Below are positions 46,750 through 55,688 of a stretch of DNA of 64,000 nt, in pieces. This stretch comes from Phenylobacterium zucineum HLK1 (lineage in GTDB: Bacteria; Pseudomonadota; Alphaproteobacteria; Caulobacterales; Caulobacteraceae), in the NCBI RefSeq assembly GCF_000017265.1, contig NC_011143.1, forward strand, positions 248,001 through 312,000, given 5' to 3'. The stretch's first letter is position 1. Each line of letters opens with the position of its first letter. Both the position numbers and the translations under genes were made by a program. Under the pieces are notes generated by a model. It saw nothing but the letters and a program-made list of their open reading frames with translations. It made no database searches and was not told the origin of the DNA.

Positions 46750-46833
46750 CCGTAAAAGAGGGCCTTGCCGAGGCTGTGCGGCGGCCCCTCATTTTTCCGC
46801 GGGCGGCGACCGCGACGAAGAGGTTTCGACACG

Positions 46834-47030
46834 TGCGAGAGGATCCCCATCGGGAAGGTCCACGCGCCGCCTGGGACAGCCGGCCGCGCGCGACCTGGCG
46901 CACCCTCGCGGGCATGGCGATTGGCTTCGCCATCCTGGCGGCGAGCCTCTACGCGGTCTTCGAATTTAGCGAGACCCGCGCCCACCGGCCCTGGCGGGGT
47001 GAGTACGTGGTCGTCTCGCCACATGGCTGA
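46834..47030 (+). CDS. Small single-helix membrane protein
   Basis: This is a frame of about 65 residues from GTG 46834 (a longer frame opens at ATG 46776). It has a basic N-terminus, one helix (WRTLAGMAIGFAILAASLYAVF) and a short periplasmic tail. No family is recognised, and confidence is modest because the start is unclear. Confidence 0.4.
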
Positions 47031-47230
47031 CCAGCTCTCACCTCGGAGTTCCGCCAGCCGCCCGCCATTCGGTCCCGCACGACACGAGGGGGTCGGCGAA
47101 GCCTTGGAGATGCGGCGCTGAGCCAAGACGCACCGATCGCGGCCGGATTCACGTTTCGGAAGGCCGCCATGGCTTATGAACGAGGCTTCGGCGCCGCCGG
47201 CGCCTGCGAAATTCGGGTCGGAGCGCTCGG

Positions 47231-47622
47231 ATGGCGATGAGGGGTAGCTTGCCCCGCGTGCTGCTCGTGGAAGACGAGCTGCTTATCCGCGATCTTCTTC
47301 AGAGCGCACTCGAAGACGCCGGCTTCGAGGTCGCCGACGCCGACAGTGGCGCTGCCGCCATCGACCTTCGAGCCAATTCGCGGGCGTCGTGACCGATGTC
47401 AATCTCGGAAGTGGAACGACGGGCTGGGACGTCGCGCGTGCGGCGCGACGCGCGGATCTGCGCATCGCCGTGGTCTATATGAGCGGTGGCAGCGCACATG
47501 AGTGGGCGGCGGAAGGCGTGCCAGACAGCGCAATCTTGGCGAAGCCGTTCGCTCCCGCGCAGCTCGTCGTGGCGCTCGCCACCCAGCTCAACAATGTGGG
47601 ATCGAGCGCTGGAGAGGCGTAG
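47231..47622 (+). pseudogene. Single-domain response regulator, frameshifted
   Basis: The first part reads as a receiver domain (VLLVEDELLIRDLLQSALEDAGFEV) from ATG 47231. At about 47380 the frame shifts to give FAGVVTDVNLGSG, with the phospho-acceptor Asp, then VVYMSG and the conserved Lys in LAKPFAP. All receiver signatures are present but in two frames. No output domain follows. Either a true frameshift or a sequencing error in this GC-rich stretch would explain it. Confidence 0.78.
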
Positions 47623-47838
47623 GCGCCGGCCCGCATTGCGTACTCGCCGCGTGGCTGAAGCACGTGACCGGATCCGCCAGTGAGGGCGCGCGGTCCCTCG
47701 GGTTTGCCGCGTTGGCGGCGTTCTGGATGAAACGTGGTTAACGGTTCGATTACTCGGCGCTGTCATAAGACTGCCTAGCGGGAACGCACCGGCGCGGCGC
47801 GCGGACGTTGTCGAACTGCGCCGGCGCAGGAGGACCCC

Positions 47839-48972
47839 TTGCACGAGGTCGCGCGGAGATTTGCGAGGCGCGGGTGTTTCGCGGCCTTCGTGAGCCTGTT
47901 CGCCGTAGGGCTCTTGGCGGCGCCCTCAAGCGCGGCCACGTCCCGGATCAAGGATATCGTCCAGGTCGAAGGGGTGCGGGAGAACGCGCTGGTTGGGTAC
48001 GGACTGGTCGTGGGGCTAGCCGGCACGGGCGACGCGCTGCGGAACGCGCCTTTCACCCAGCAAAGCCTGGAGGCGATGCTGGAGCGTCTTGGCGTCAATA
48101 CGCGGGACGCTCGCCTCAACACCAAGAATGTCGCCGCGGTGATGGTCACGGCGAAGCTCCCGCCCTTCGCGGCCGCCGGCTCGCAGGTGGATGCGACCGT
48201 CTCCGCCATGGGATCGGCGAAGAGCCTGATGGGCGGAACGCTTTTGGTCACGCCGCTCCTAGGGGCGGACGGCCAGACCTACGCGGTGGCGCAAGGGTCG
48301 GTGCAGACAGGCGCCGTCTCCGCGAGCGGCGCATCCGGTTCTTCGGTGACGAAGGGCGTACCCACGTCTGGCCGCATCGCCAGCGGCGCCATCGTCGAGC
48401 GCGAGACGGGATTCCAGTTCAACGCCATGCGGCAACTGCGCCTCAACCTGCGAAACCCCGATTTCACCACGGCGGTGCGGGTGGCCGACGCCATCAACCG
48501 CCGCTTCCCCGACGCTGCACGGGCGCAGAGCCCGACGATCGTTCAGCTCTCGGTGCCGGCGACGTCCACGACATCAGGGTTCGTCACCGCCGTGGAGGCC
48601 CTGCCGGTGGAGACCGATACGCCGGCACGGGTCGTTATCGACGAGGTGGCGGGCGTCATTGTCATGGGCGCCGATGTTCGGATTTCCACGGTGGCGATCA
48701 GCCAGGGCAACCTCACGATCTCGGTGCGGGAGACGCCGGCTGTGAGCCAGCCTTCGCCGTTTGGCCAGGGCGAAACCGTGGTGACGCCGCAGTCCAGCGT
48801 CGAGGTGGACGAAGAAAAGGGGAGAGGACTCGTGAGGCTGCCGGCGGGCGCCTCACTGGGCAGCCTGGTGAGCGGACTGAACGCGCTCGGCGTCACGCCA
48901 CGGGACATGATCTCGATCCTTCAAGCTATCAAGGCGGCCGGCGCGCTGCAGGCTGAGATCGAGGTGTTGTAG
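47839..48972 (+). CDS. flgI: FlgI-type flagellar P-ring protein, orphan
   Basis: This 377-residue protein starts at TTG with AGGAGG upstream. A signal peptide ends near residue 33 (SSAATS). The FlgI signature (RIKDIVQVEGVRENALVGYGLVVGLAGTGD) and the conserved C-terminus (GVTPRDMISILQAIKAAGALQAEIEVL) are present, so it looks intact. FlgI forms the periplasmic ring around the flagellar rod. No other flagellar gene lies within the window, which is unusual. Confidence 0.92.
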   Translation: MHEVARRFARRGCFAAFVSLFAVGLLAAPSSAATSRIKDIVQVEGVRENALVGYGLVVGLAGTGDALRNAPFTQQSLEAMLERLGVNTRDARLNTKNVAAVMVTAKLPPFAAAGSQVDATVSAMGSAKSLMGGTLLVTPLLGADGQTYAVAQGSVQTGAVSASGASGSSVTKGVPTSGRIASGAIVERETGFQFNAMRQLRLNLRNPDFTTAVRVADAINRRFPDAARAQSPTIVQLSVPATSTTSGFVTAVEALPVETDTPARVVIDEVAGVIVMGADVRISTVAISQGNLTISVRETPAVSQPSPFGQGETVVTPQSSVEVDEEKGRGLVRLPAGASLGSLVSGLNALGVTPRDMISILQAIKAAGALQAEIEVL

Positions 48973-49077
48973 GCTTTCAGAGGCGCCTGGTCGCCGCAGG
49001 TGCGGTTTGACTGTCGCGGCCGAGGGCGATGCTGGGCATCCGCCGGCTGGCCCTGCGGCTGTTCGCCCCTTGCGTTT

Positions 49078-49500
49078 ATGGCCGCCCCAAGGTCTAAGGG
49101 CGCCGTGATCGCCAAGGTCCTCCCATTGCACGTCCGGCAAGGCGCGGCGCGTAGCCGCGGCTTCGCTTGGCTGCACATCGTCCTGGCGATCGTTCTGGTC
49201 TTTGCGGCTTTGCACCCTCAGGCTCATGCCGCGGGGCTTGCCACGCCGCTTGGCGTCGCTGCCGATACCCGCGGCGAGGCGTCCTTAGCGCCGCTGGCGG
49301 ATTTTGCGCCCGACGAGGTCCCCCAGCCGACCGATGGCGGCTCAGTGTGCGCGGGAAGCTGCAAGGTGGAACTGGCCGCGCCGGCCCACTTTGTGGCGCC
49401 GGCCTATATTCCCGTGGTGCGAGCGGGATGGCCTGTGCTGGACGATCAGTGGGCGCAGCTGACGCGTCCGTCGCGGCTGGAGCGGCCCCCCCGAGCCTGA
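49078..49500 (+). CDS. Small secreted protein ending in ERPPRA, czc copy 2
   Basis: This 140-residue protein has a signal helix near residues 30-48 (IVLAIVLVFAALHPQAHA). A VCAGSCKVEL motif lies near residue 98, and the C-terminus matches the protein at 31516 (WAQLTRPSRLERPPRA). The first 100 residues are unrelated in sequence to that copy. The ATG at 49078 lacks a strong ribosome-binding site, so a GTG further in is possible. It lies 64 bases before czcC copy 2. Confidence 0.6.
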   Translation: MAAPRSKGAVIAKVLPLHVRQGAARSRGFAWLHIVLAIVLVFAALHPQAHAAGLATPLGVAADTRGEASLAPLADFAPDEVPQPTDGGSVCAGSCKVELAAPAHFVAPAYIPVVRAGWPVLDDQWAQLTRPSRLERPPRA

Positions 49501-50964
49501 TGCGGACCTCGGCGCCGTGGGCGCCTGACGCCTTGCATCTGGATCATCGGGGATAGCGACTTTCATGACACTCATCATGCGCGGGCGGCTGCGGTATGCA
49601 GCCGTGAGCGCGGCGGCGATCCTGGGCGCGTGGGCGTCGGGACGCGGCGCGGCGGCCGAACCGGCCCCGCCTTACCGGGACCTCCTGGCCCAGGCGCAGT
49701 CGAGCGCGCCCCGGCTGGCCGAAGCCGAGGCCGGCGTGCGCCAGGCCCAGGGCCTGGCGCGACAGGCGGCGGCGCGGCCGAACCCGACCGCAGCGGTCGA
49801 GATGGAGAACTTCAGCGGCACCGGCCCCTATCGGGGCACGGGCGCGGCCGAGACGACGTTCTCCGTTGGCCTGCCGATCGAGCTCGGCGGCAAGCGCGGC
49901 GCGCGGGTCGCCGCCGGCCGGGCCGGGGTCGATGCGGCGCGGGCGCGGCTCGTCCAGGCGCGGGCCGACTACGCCTTCGAGCTGGCGGCCGCCTATGCCG
50001 AGGCCGAAGCCGCCGAGCGGCGGGTGACGCTGGCGCAGGAGTCGCTGACCCTGGCGGAGGAAGACCTGCGCGCCGCCCGGGCGCTGGTGGAGGCCGGCAA
50101 GGAAGCCGAGCTGCGCAGCCTGCAGGCCCAGGCCGGCGTGACCTCGGCGCGGGCGGCCCTGGATGCGGCCCGCACCGCCCGGGCCAGCGCCTTCGCCCGG
50201 CTGACGGCGCTCGCCGGCTCGCCGGCGCCGTTCACCGCGCTTTCCGAAAGCCTGCTGCCGCGGCCGACGCCTGAGAACCTCGAGCGCACCATCGACGCCC
50301 TGTCGGTGCCGGCCGTGGTCGCCGCCCAGGCCGAGCGGGAAGCCGCCGCCCGGCGGGTGCGGGTGGAGCGTACGCGCGCCATCCCCGACGTCACCGTCTC
50401 GGCCGGCGTGCGCCGTTTCAGCGGCGACGACTCCAGCGCCGTGGTGGCCGGGGTCTCGGTGCCCATCCCGGTGTTCGACCAGAACCGCGGCAACGTCAAC
50501 GCCGCCCAGGGCGAGCTGCTGGCGGCTGAGGCGCGGCTGAACGCGGCGCGGCTGGACGCCGAGGCGGAGCTGCGCACGGCGCTCTTCCAGGTGGAGGCGG
50601 CCCAGACCCGGGTCGCCGCCGCCGTGCAGACCGAGGCCACCGCGGCCGAGGCCTACCGGCTCACCCGCATCGCCTATGAGGCCGGCAAGTCGCCGCTCGT
50701 CGAGCTCACCAACGCGCGCCGGGCCCTGGCCGAGGCGCGCACCCAAACCATCGAAGCCCAGCTGCAGCGCCTGCGCGCCGAGGCGGGCCTGGCGCGGCTG
50801 CAGGGCCGCGCCCCCTTCGGAGTCTCCTGATGCCCCGCAAATCCCTCACCGCCGGCGTCAACCGCAACTGGCTGCTGGCCGGCGCCGCCCTCGTCGCCGC
50901 CACCGGCATCGGCTTCACCGCCGCCAAACTCACCAGCCCCAAACCCCCAACCGCCGCCGAAGCG
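49411..50964 (+). repeat. Long direct repeat, copy 2
   Basis: About 1554 bp is near-identical to 31762-33316 in the same orientation. Both copies begin inside the last 35 codons of a small secreted protein and end just after the czcB anchor. Copy spacing is about 17.6 kb. Confidence 0.9.
49565..50830 (+). CDS. czcC: CzcC outer-membrane efflux protein, copy 2
   Basis: This 421-residue TolC-fold channel protein is nearly identical to 31917-33182, with about 9 differing residues. Signal peptide and efflux repeats are as in copy 1. Its stop overlaps the czcB start (TGATG). Both copies seem functional, so the pair has been kept similar by recent duplication or gene conversion. Confidence 0.93.
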   Translation: MTLIMRGRLRYAAVSAAAILGAWASGRGAAAEPAPPYRDLLAQAQSSAPRLAEAEAGVRQAQGLARQAAARPNPTAAVEMENFSGTGPYRGTGAAETTFSVGLPIELGGKRGARVAAGRAGVDAARARLVQARADYAFELAAAYAEAEAAERRVTLAQESLTLAEEDLRAARALVEAGKEAELRSLQAQAGVTSARAALDAARTARASAFARLTALAGSPAPFTALSESLLPRPTPENLERTIDALSVPAVVAAQAEREAAARRVRVERTRAIPDVTVSAGVRRFSGDDSSAVVAGVSVPIPVFDQNRGNVNAAQGELLAAEARLNAARLDAEAELRTALFQVEAAQTRVAAAVQTEATAAEAYRLTRIAYEAGKSPLVELTNARRALAEARTQTIEAQLQRLRAEAGLARLQGRAPFGVS

Positions 50965-52062
50965 CCCGAAGAGGGAGAGGCGGGTCACGGCGAGGGCGAG
51001 GCCCACGCTGAAGGCGAAGGGCACGCTGAAGAAGGTGCGGAAGCCGAAGTCGTCGCGATGGACGACGCCCGGATCAAGACTGCGGGCATCCAACTCCAGC
51101 CCGTCGCGGTCGGCGGGTTGGGGGCGGAGATCCGAGCCCAGGCCACCGTCGAGGCCGAACCGTCGGGGCAGGCGGCGCTGACCGCGCGGGCGGCCGGCTC
51201 GATCGCGCGCATCAACAAGCGTCTGGGCGACCCCGTCCGCGCCGGCGAGACCCTGGCCCTCGTGGAAAGCCGCGAAGCCGCGCAGATCGCCGCCGATCGC
51301 GCCACCGCGACGGCTCGCGCCGAGCTCGCGCGCAAGGTGGCGGCCCGGGAGCGGCGCCTCTATGAGCAGAAAGTCGGGGCGAGGCAGGACCTGGAAGCCG
51401 CACAGGCGTCTCTAGCGGCCGCCGAAGCCGAGGCCAGGCGCGCGGCGGCGGCGGCGGGCGCGGCCGACGTATCGGCAGACGGCCGATATGTGCGTGTGGT
51501 CAGCCCCATCAGTGGACGCGTCACGGCCATGTCGGCCAGCCTTGGCGCCTTCGTGCAGCCTGAGACCGAACTCTTCCGGATCGCCGACCCAAGCCGCATC
51601 CAGGTCGAGGCCGCCGTGTCCGCGCTGGATATGCAGCGGATTCAGCCCGGCGACCGCGCCAGCATCGGCGCCGCCGCCGGGACGGCTATTCCTGCGATCG
51701 TGCGGTCGATCACGCCGGCCGTCGATGAGCAGACCCGCGCCGCCACCGTGGTGCTCACCCCGACGGGCCCTCTCGGGGACCTCCGGCCCGGCCAGCTCGT
51801 GGAAGCCCGCATGACCTCGGCCCGTTCCGCCACCCGCGCGATCGTCGTGCCGGACGAGTCCATCCAGACTGTCGAGGGACGCTCCGTTGTCTTTGTCCGG
51901 ACGCCCAAGGGCTTCCGCGCGCAGCCGGTCACGGCCGGGCGGCGGACCGGCGGGCGCGCCGAGATCCTGGAGGGCCTACGGCCCGGCGATGTGATCGCCG
52001 CAGCCAACGCCTTCGTGCTGAAGGCGGAACTCGGCAAGGGCGAGGCGGAACATGGCCATTAA
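50830..52062 (+). CDS. czcB: CzcB membrane-fusion protein with His/Glu-rich linker, copy 2
   Basis: This 410-residue adaptor has the same anchor as copy 1. It then carries a Glu/His-rich linker at residues about 48-75 (EAGHGEGEAHAEGEGHAEEG) that copy 1 lacks. This is a plausible zinc- or cobalt-binding segment. A hairpin region nearly identical to copy 1 is followed by a diverged barrel domain. It ends HGH and precedes czcA by 33 bases. Confidence 0.92.
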   Translation: MPRKSLTAGVNRNWLLAGAALVAATGIGFTAAKLTSPKPPTAAEAPEEGEAGHGEGEAHAEGEGHAEEGAEAEVVAMDDARIKTAGIQLQPVAVGGLGAEIRAQATVEAEPSGQAALTARAAGSIARINKRLGDPVRAGETLALVESREAAQIAADRATATARAELARKVAARERRLYEQKVGARQDLEAAQASLAAAEAEARRAAAAAGAADVSADGRYVRVVSPISGRVTAMSASLGAFVQPETELFRIADPSRIQVEAAVSALDMQRIQPGDRASIGAAAGTAIPAIVRSITPAVDEQTRAATVVLTPTGPLGDLRPGQLVEARMTSARSATRAIVVPDESIQTVEGRSVVFVRTPKGFRAQPVTAGRRTGGRAEILEGLRPGDVIAAANAFVLKAELGKGEAEHGH

Positions 52063-52095
52063 GCCGAACCATTCGAAAGGGGAGCTGGTGGCGTC

Positions 52096-55000
52096 ATGAT
52101 CGGCCGCATCCTGGATTTTTCGGTCCGCTTCCGCTGGACCATCGTCTTCCTCGTCGCCCTGGTGGCGGCGTTGGGCCTCTACAATCTGGTCCGGCTGCCG
52201 ATCGACGCGGTGCCGGACATCACCAACAAGCAGGTGCAGATCAATACGGTCGCCCCGGCGCTCGCGCCGGCGGAGGTCGAAAAGCTGGTGACCTACCCCG
52301 TGGAGACCGCGATGGCGGGAATCCCGGGCCTGCAGAGCACCCGCTCGATCTCGCGCAACGGCTTCAGCCAGGTCACCGTGGTCTTCGCCGAGCGGACGGA
52401 TGTCTACTTCGCCCGCCAGCAGGTCGCCGAACGGCTCATCCAGGCCCGCGAAAGCCTTCCTGAAGGCGCCCAGCCGATGATGGGCCCGATCTCGACCGGC
52501 CTCGGCGAGGTCCTGATGTGGACCGTCGAATACGAGCATCCGGGCGGCCGCAGCGCGCCGCGCCGGGACGGCCAGCCAGGGTGGCAATCCGATGGCGCGT
52601 ACCTGACCGTCACCGGCGAGCGCCTGACCGATCCGGTCGCGCAGGCCGCCTACCTGCGCGAAGTCCAGGACTGGATCGTCCGACCGCAGATGCGGAGTGT
52701 GGCCGGCGTCGCCGGCGTGGACTCCATTGGCGGCTACGACAAGCAGTTCGTGGTCACGCCAAACCCAACTCGACTGGCCGCCTACGGGGTCTCCTTCTCT
52801 GAGCTTTCCCGAGCGCTGGAGGCCGCCAACCTGACAGTGGGCGCGAACTTCGTTGAACGCGCCGGCGAGGCCTTCCTCGTGCGCACCGACGCGCGGGTGC
52901 GGACGGCCGACGAGATCGCGCGAGCGGTCGTCGCGACGCGCGGCGGCGTGGCCATTGCAGTGCGCGACGTGGCCGAGGTCAAGATCGGCGGCGCCCTGCG
53001 CACCGGCGCAGCCTCGGAGAACGGTGAGGAAGTCGTCGTCGGCACCGTTCTGATGCTCACGGGGGAGAACAGCCGGACGGTGGCGCGGGCCTCCGCCGAG
53101 CGGCTGGAGGAGATCGCCAAGACCATGCCGCCGGGCGTGCGCCTGCAGGTGGTCTACGACCGCTCAAAGCTGGTCAACGCGACGATCAAGACGGTCGAGA
53201 AGAATCTGGCCGAAGGCGCCTTGCTGGTGATCGTCGTGCTCTTCCTGCTGCTCGGCAACATCCGGGCCGCGATCATCACCGCCCTCGTGATCCCATTGTC
53301 GATGCTGATGACCGCCATCGGCATGAACCGGCTCGGCGTCTCGGGAAACCTGATGAGCCTGGGCGCGCTCGATTTCGGGCTCATCGTCGATGGCGCGGTG
53401 ATCATCGTGGAGAACAGCCTTCGGCGACTGGCCGAACGGCAGCACCACGAGGGCCGGCTGCTGACCCTCCAGGAGCGCCTCGGGGAAACCCGCGAGGCCG
53501 CCCGGGAGATGATCCAGCCGACGGTCTATGGCCAGGCGATCATTCTTCTCGTCTATGCGCCGCTCCTCACCTTCACCGGCGTGGAAGGCAAGACCTTCTC
53601 GCCGATGGCGATCACAGTGATGCTCGCCCTGGCCGCGGCCTTCATCCTGTCGCTCACCTTCGTGCCGGCGATGATCGCCCTCCTGATCCGCGGCAAGGTG
53701 GCTGAGAAGGAGGTCCGCCCGATCCGCTGGGCGAAGACGCGGTACGAGCCGTTGCTCCGAAAGACAATCGGTCGTCCCTGGCCCGTGATCTTGGCGGCGG
53801 CCGCCGTGTTCGTCGCCGCTGGCGTGGTCTTCGGCTTCCTCGGGCGGGAATTCGCGCCGCAGCTGGATGAGAAGGACATGGCGGTCCAGGCGCTGCGCAT
53901 CCCCTCCACCTCGCTGGAGCAGTCTTTGCGGATGCAGCGACAAGTGGAGCGCACGATCGCCAGCTTCCCGGAGGTCGCCTACGTCTACTCCAAGACCGGG
54001 ACGGCGGAGGTCGCCAGCGACCCGATGCCCCCGAACGCCTCGGACAGCTTCATCATCCTGAAGCCGCAGGAGGAATGGCCGAACAAGGGCGAGTCGAAAG
54101 CCGAGCTCGTCACGCGGATGGAAGAGCGGCTGGAAGGCCTCACCGGCAATGTGTTCGAGTTCACCCAACCGATCCAGATGCGCTTCAACGAGCTCATCGC
54201 CGGCGTGCGTGGTGACGTCGCGATCAAGATCTATGGCGACGACCTCGATGCGCTGGCCCAGGCGGCGGGGCAGGTGGCGAACGTGCTCCAGACCGTCCCG
54301 GGGGCGGCCGACGTCAAGGCCGAACAGACGACGGGCTTCCCGACCCTCGATATCACAGTCGACCGCGACGCGATCGGCCGCCTCGGCCTCACCGTCGAGG
54401 AGGTCGCCGACACCATCGCCGTGGCCATGGGCGGCCGGGAATCCGGCCTCGTCTTCCAGGGCGACCGCCGGTTCGACATCGTCGTGCGTCTGCCGAACGC
54501 CATCCGCAACGACCTCGAGGCCGTGGCCGCCTTGCCGGTGCTCCTGCCGGAAGATGGCAGCGGCGTCCGGCGGTCCGTGCCGCTCCGCGACGTTGCGCGG
54601 TTCGCCTATTCTGAAGGGCTGAACCAAGTGAGCCGGGAGAACGGCAAGCGCCGCGTTGTGGTGCAGGCGAACGTCCGCGGCAACGACCTCGGCTCCTTCG
54701 TGGCCGAGGCGCAGCGGAAGGTCGAAAGCGAGGTCAAGCTCCCGCCCGGCGCCTGGGTCGAGTGGGGCGGACAGTACGAGAACCTGAAGGCCGCGCAGGC
54801 GCGACTGGCGCTTGTCGTGCCGCTCTGTTTCCTGCTGATCTTCGCCCTGCTCTACATGGCCCTGGGCGGGGTGAAGCCGGCGCTCGGGGTCTTCTCGGCC
54901 ATTCCGCTCGCCCTGGCGGGCGGGGTGTTCGCCTTGGCCGCGCGCGGCATGCCATTCTCGGTCTCCGCCGCGGTCGGGTTCATCGCCCTGTCCGGGGTGG

Positions 55001-55293
55001 CGGTGCTGAACGGCCTGGTGATGATGACGGCCATTCGGCAGCGGCTGGAGAGGGGGGCCTCTCTCGACCATGCCATCGTCGACGGGGCGATGGAGCGGCT
55101 GCGCCCAGTGCTGATGACCGGGCTCGTGGCGTCGCTCGGCTTCGTGCCTATGGCGCTCGCCACCGAGACTGGCGCGGAGGTCCAACGGCCGCTCGCCACC
55201 GTGGTCATCGGCGGACTGGTGACAGCCACGGCCCTGACCCTGTTCGTGCTGCCGGCCATCTGTCGCCTGATCTTGCGACCGACTCCGCGTTGA
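52096..55293 (+). CDS. czcA: CzcA-type HME-RND efflux pump, copy 2
   Basis: This is a 1065-residue heavy-metal RND pump with the LPIDAVPDITNKQVQIN porter motif. TM4 carries LGALDFGLIVDGAVIIVENSLRRLAERQ, and the C-terminal helices include AVGFIALSGVAVLNGLVMM. It is a diverged paralogue of 34401-37643. Different substrate or affinity is likely. A strong hairpin follows at 55303. Confidence 0.94.
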   Translation: MIGRILDFSVRFRWTIVFLVALVAALGLYNLVRLPIDAVPDITNKQVQINTVAPALAPAEVEKLVTYPVETAMAGIPGLQSTRSISRNGFSQVTVVFAERTDVYFARQQVAERLIQARESLPEGAQPMMGPISTGLGEVLMWTVEYEHPGGRSAPRRDGQPGWQSDGAYLTVTGERLTDPVAQAAYLREVQDWIVRPQMRSVAGVAGVDSIGGYDKQFVVTPNPTRLAAYGVSFSELSRALEAANLTVGANFVERAGEAFLVRTDARVRTADEIARAVVATRGGVAIAVRDVAEVKIGGALRTGAASENGEEVVVGTVLMLTGENSRTVARASAERLEEIAKTMPPGVRLQVVYDRSKLVNATIKTVEKNLAEGALLVIVVLFLLLGNIRAAIITALVIPLSMLMTAIGMNRLGVSGNLMSLGALDFGLIVDGAVIIVENSLRRLAERQHHEGRLLTLQERLGETREAAREMIQPTVYGQAIILLVYAPLLTFTGVEGKTFSPMAITVMLALAAAFILSLTFVPAMIALLIRGKVAEKEVRPIRWAKTRYEPLLRKTIGRPWPVILAAAAVFVAAGVVFGFLGREFAPQLDEKDMAVQALRIPSTSLEQSLRMQRQVERTIASFPEVAYVYSKTGTAEVASDPMPPNASDSFIILKPQEEWPNKGESKAELVTRMEERLEGLTGNVFEFTQPIQMRFNELIAGVRGDVAIKIYGDDLDALAQAAGQVANVLQTVPGAADVKAEQTTGFPTLDITVDRDAIGRLGLTVEEVADTIAVAMGGRESGLVFQGDRRFDIVVRLPNAIRNDLEAVAALPVLLPEDGSGVRRSVPLRDVARFAYSEGLNQVSRENGKRRVVVQANVRGNDLGSFVAEAQRKVESEVKLPPGAWVEWGGQYENLKAAQARLALVVPLCFLLIFALLYMALGGVKPALGVFSAIPLALAGGVFALAARGMPFSVSAAVGFIALSGVAVLNGLVMMTAIRQRLERGASLDHAIVDGAMERLRPVLMTGLVASLGFVPMALATETGAEVQRPLATVVIGGLVTATALTLFVLPAICRLILRPTPR

Positions 55294-55302
55294 CGACCCG
55301 CG

Positions 55303-55340
55303 CCCCGTGTCCGGATTCAGCAGGGAAGCCGGACACGGGG
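55303..55340. terminator. Bidirectional hairpin after czcA copy 2
   Basis: A perfect 12-bp stem CCCCGTGTCCGG/CCGGACACGGGG encloses a 14-base loop just after the czcA stop. It also lies beyond the end of the small reverse-strand frame, so it could serve both sides. Confidence 0.65.
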
Positions 55341-55354
55341 GCGATCGAGAGGCT

Positions 55355-55492
55355 CTACCGGGGCAAAACGGCGCGAGCGGCGCGGTGCGTATGCTCGTCA
55401 GGACTGGCCCACACGAGATACAATGCGCCGCCCAGCACGATGAGCGAGAAGATGAGTAGGAGCACAGCTCCGCGACTGACCTTCTGCCGCAT
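55355..55492 (-). CDS. Tiny membrane protein
   Basis: This is a 45-residue frame with a basic start (MRQKVSRG), one strong helix (AVLLLIFSLIVLGGALYLVWAS) and a short His-containing tail. Start and stop are clean and it faces the hairpin. The family is unknown; it could be a small subunit of an envelope complex. Confidence 0.5.
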   Translation of the reverse strand: MRQKVSRGAVLLLIFSLIVLGGALYLVWASPDEHTHRAARAVLPR

Positions 55493-55688
55493 ACCTTCGG
55501 ATCGCTTTCATTGGGTGCTTCGCTGAAGTCTGCGACGCGCTGGCAGCGATCACAAGCGTCGACGGTCGAAACTGGCTGGCGGTCCGCGTACTGTTGACAC
55601 CTCGCAAGGCGGACGATCGCAGGCGGCCGTATACGGACACCCCCGAGCACTCCCGCGGGGACCCTGACCGAGCGCACAGGAGGCGAGA

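Noticed and set aside
47370-47395. Programmed frameshift in the receiver gene
   Set aside because: No slippery heptamer or stimulatory structure at the join; an indel is simpler.
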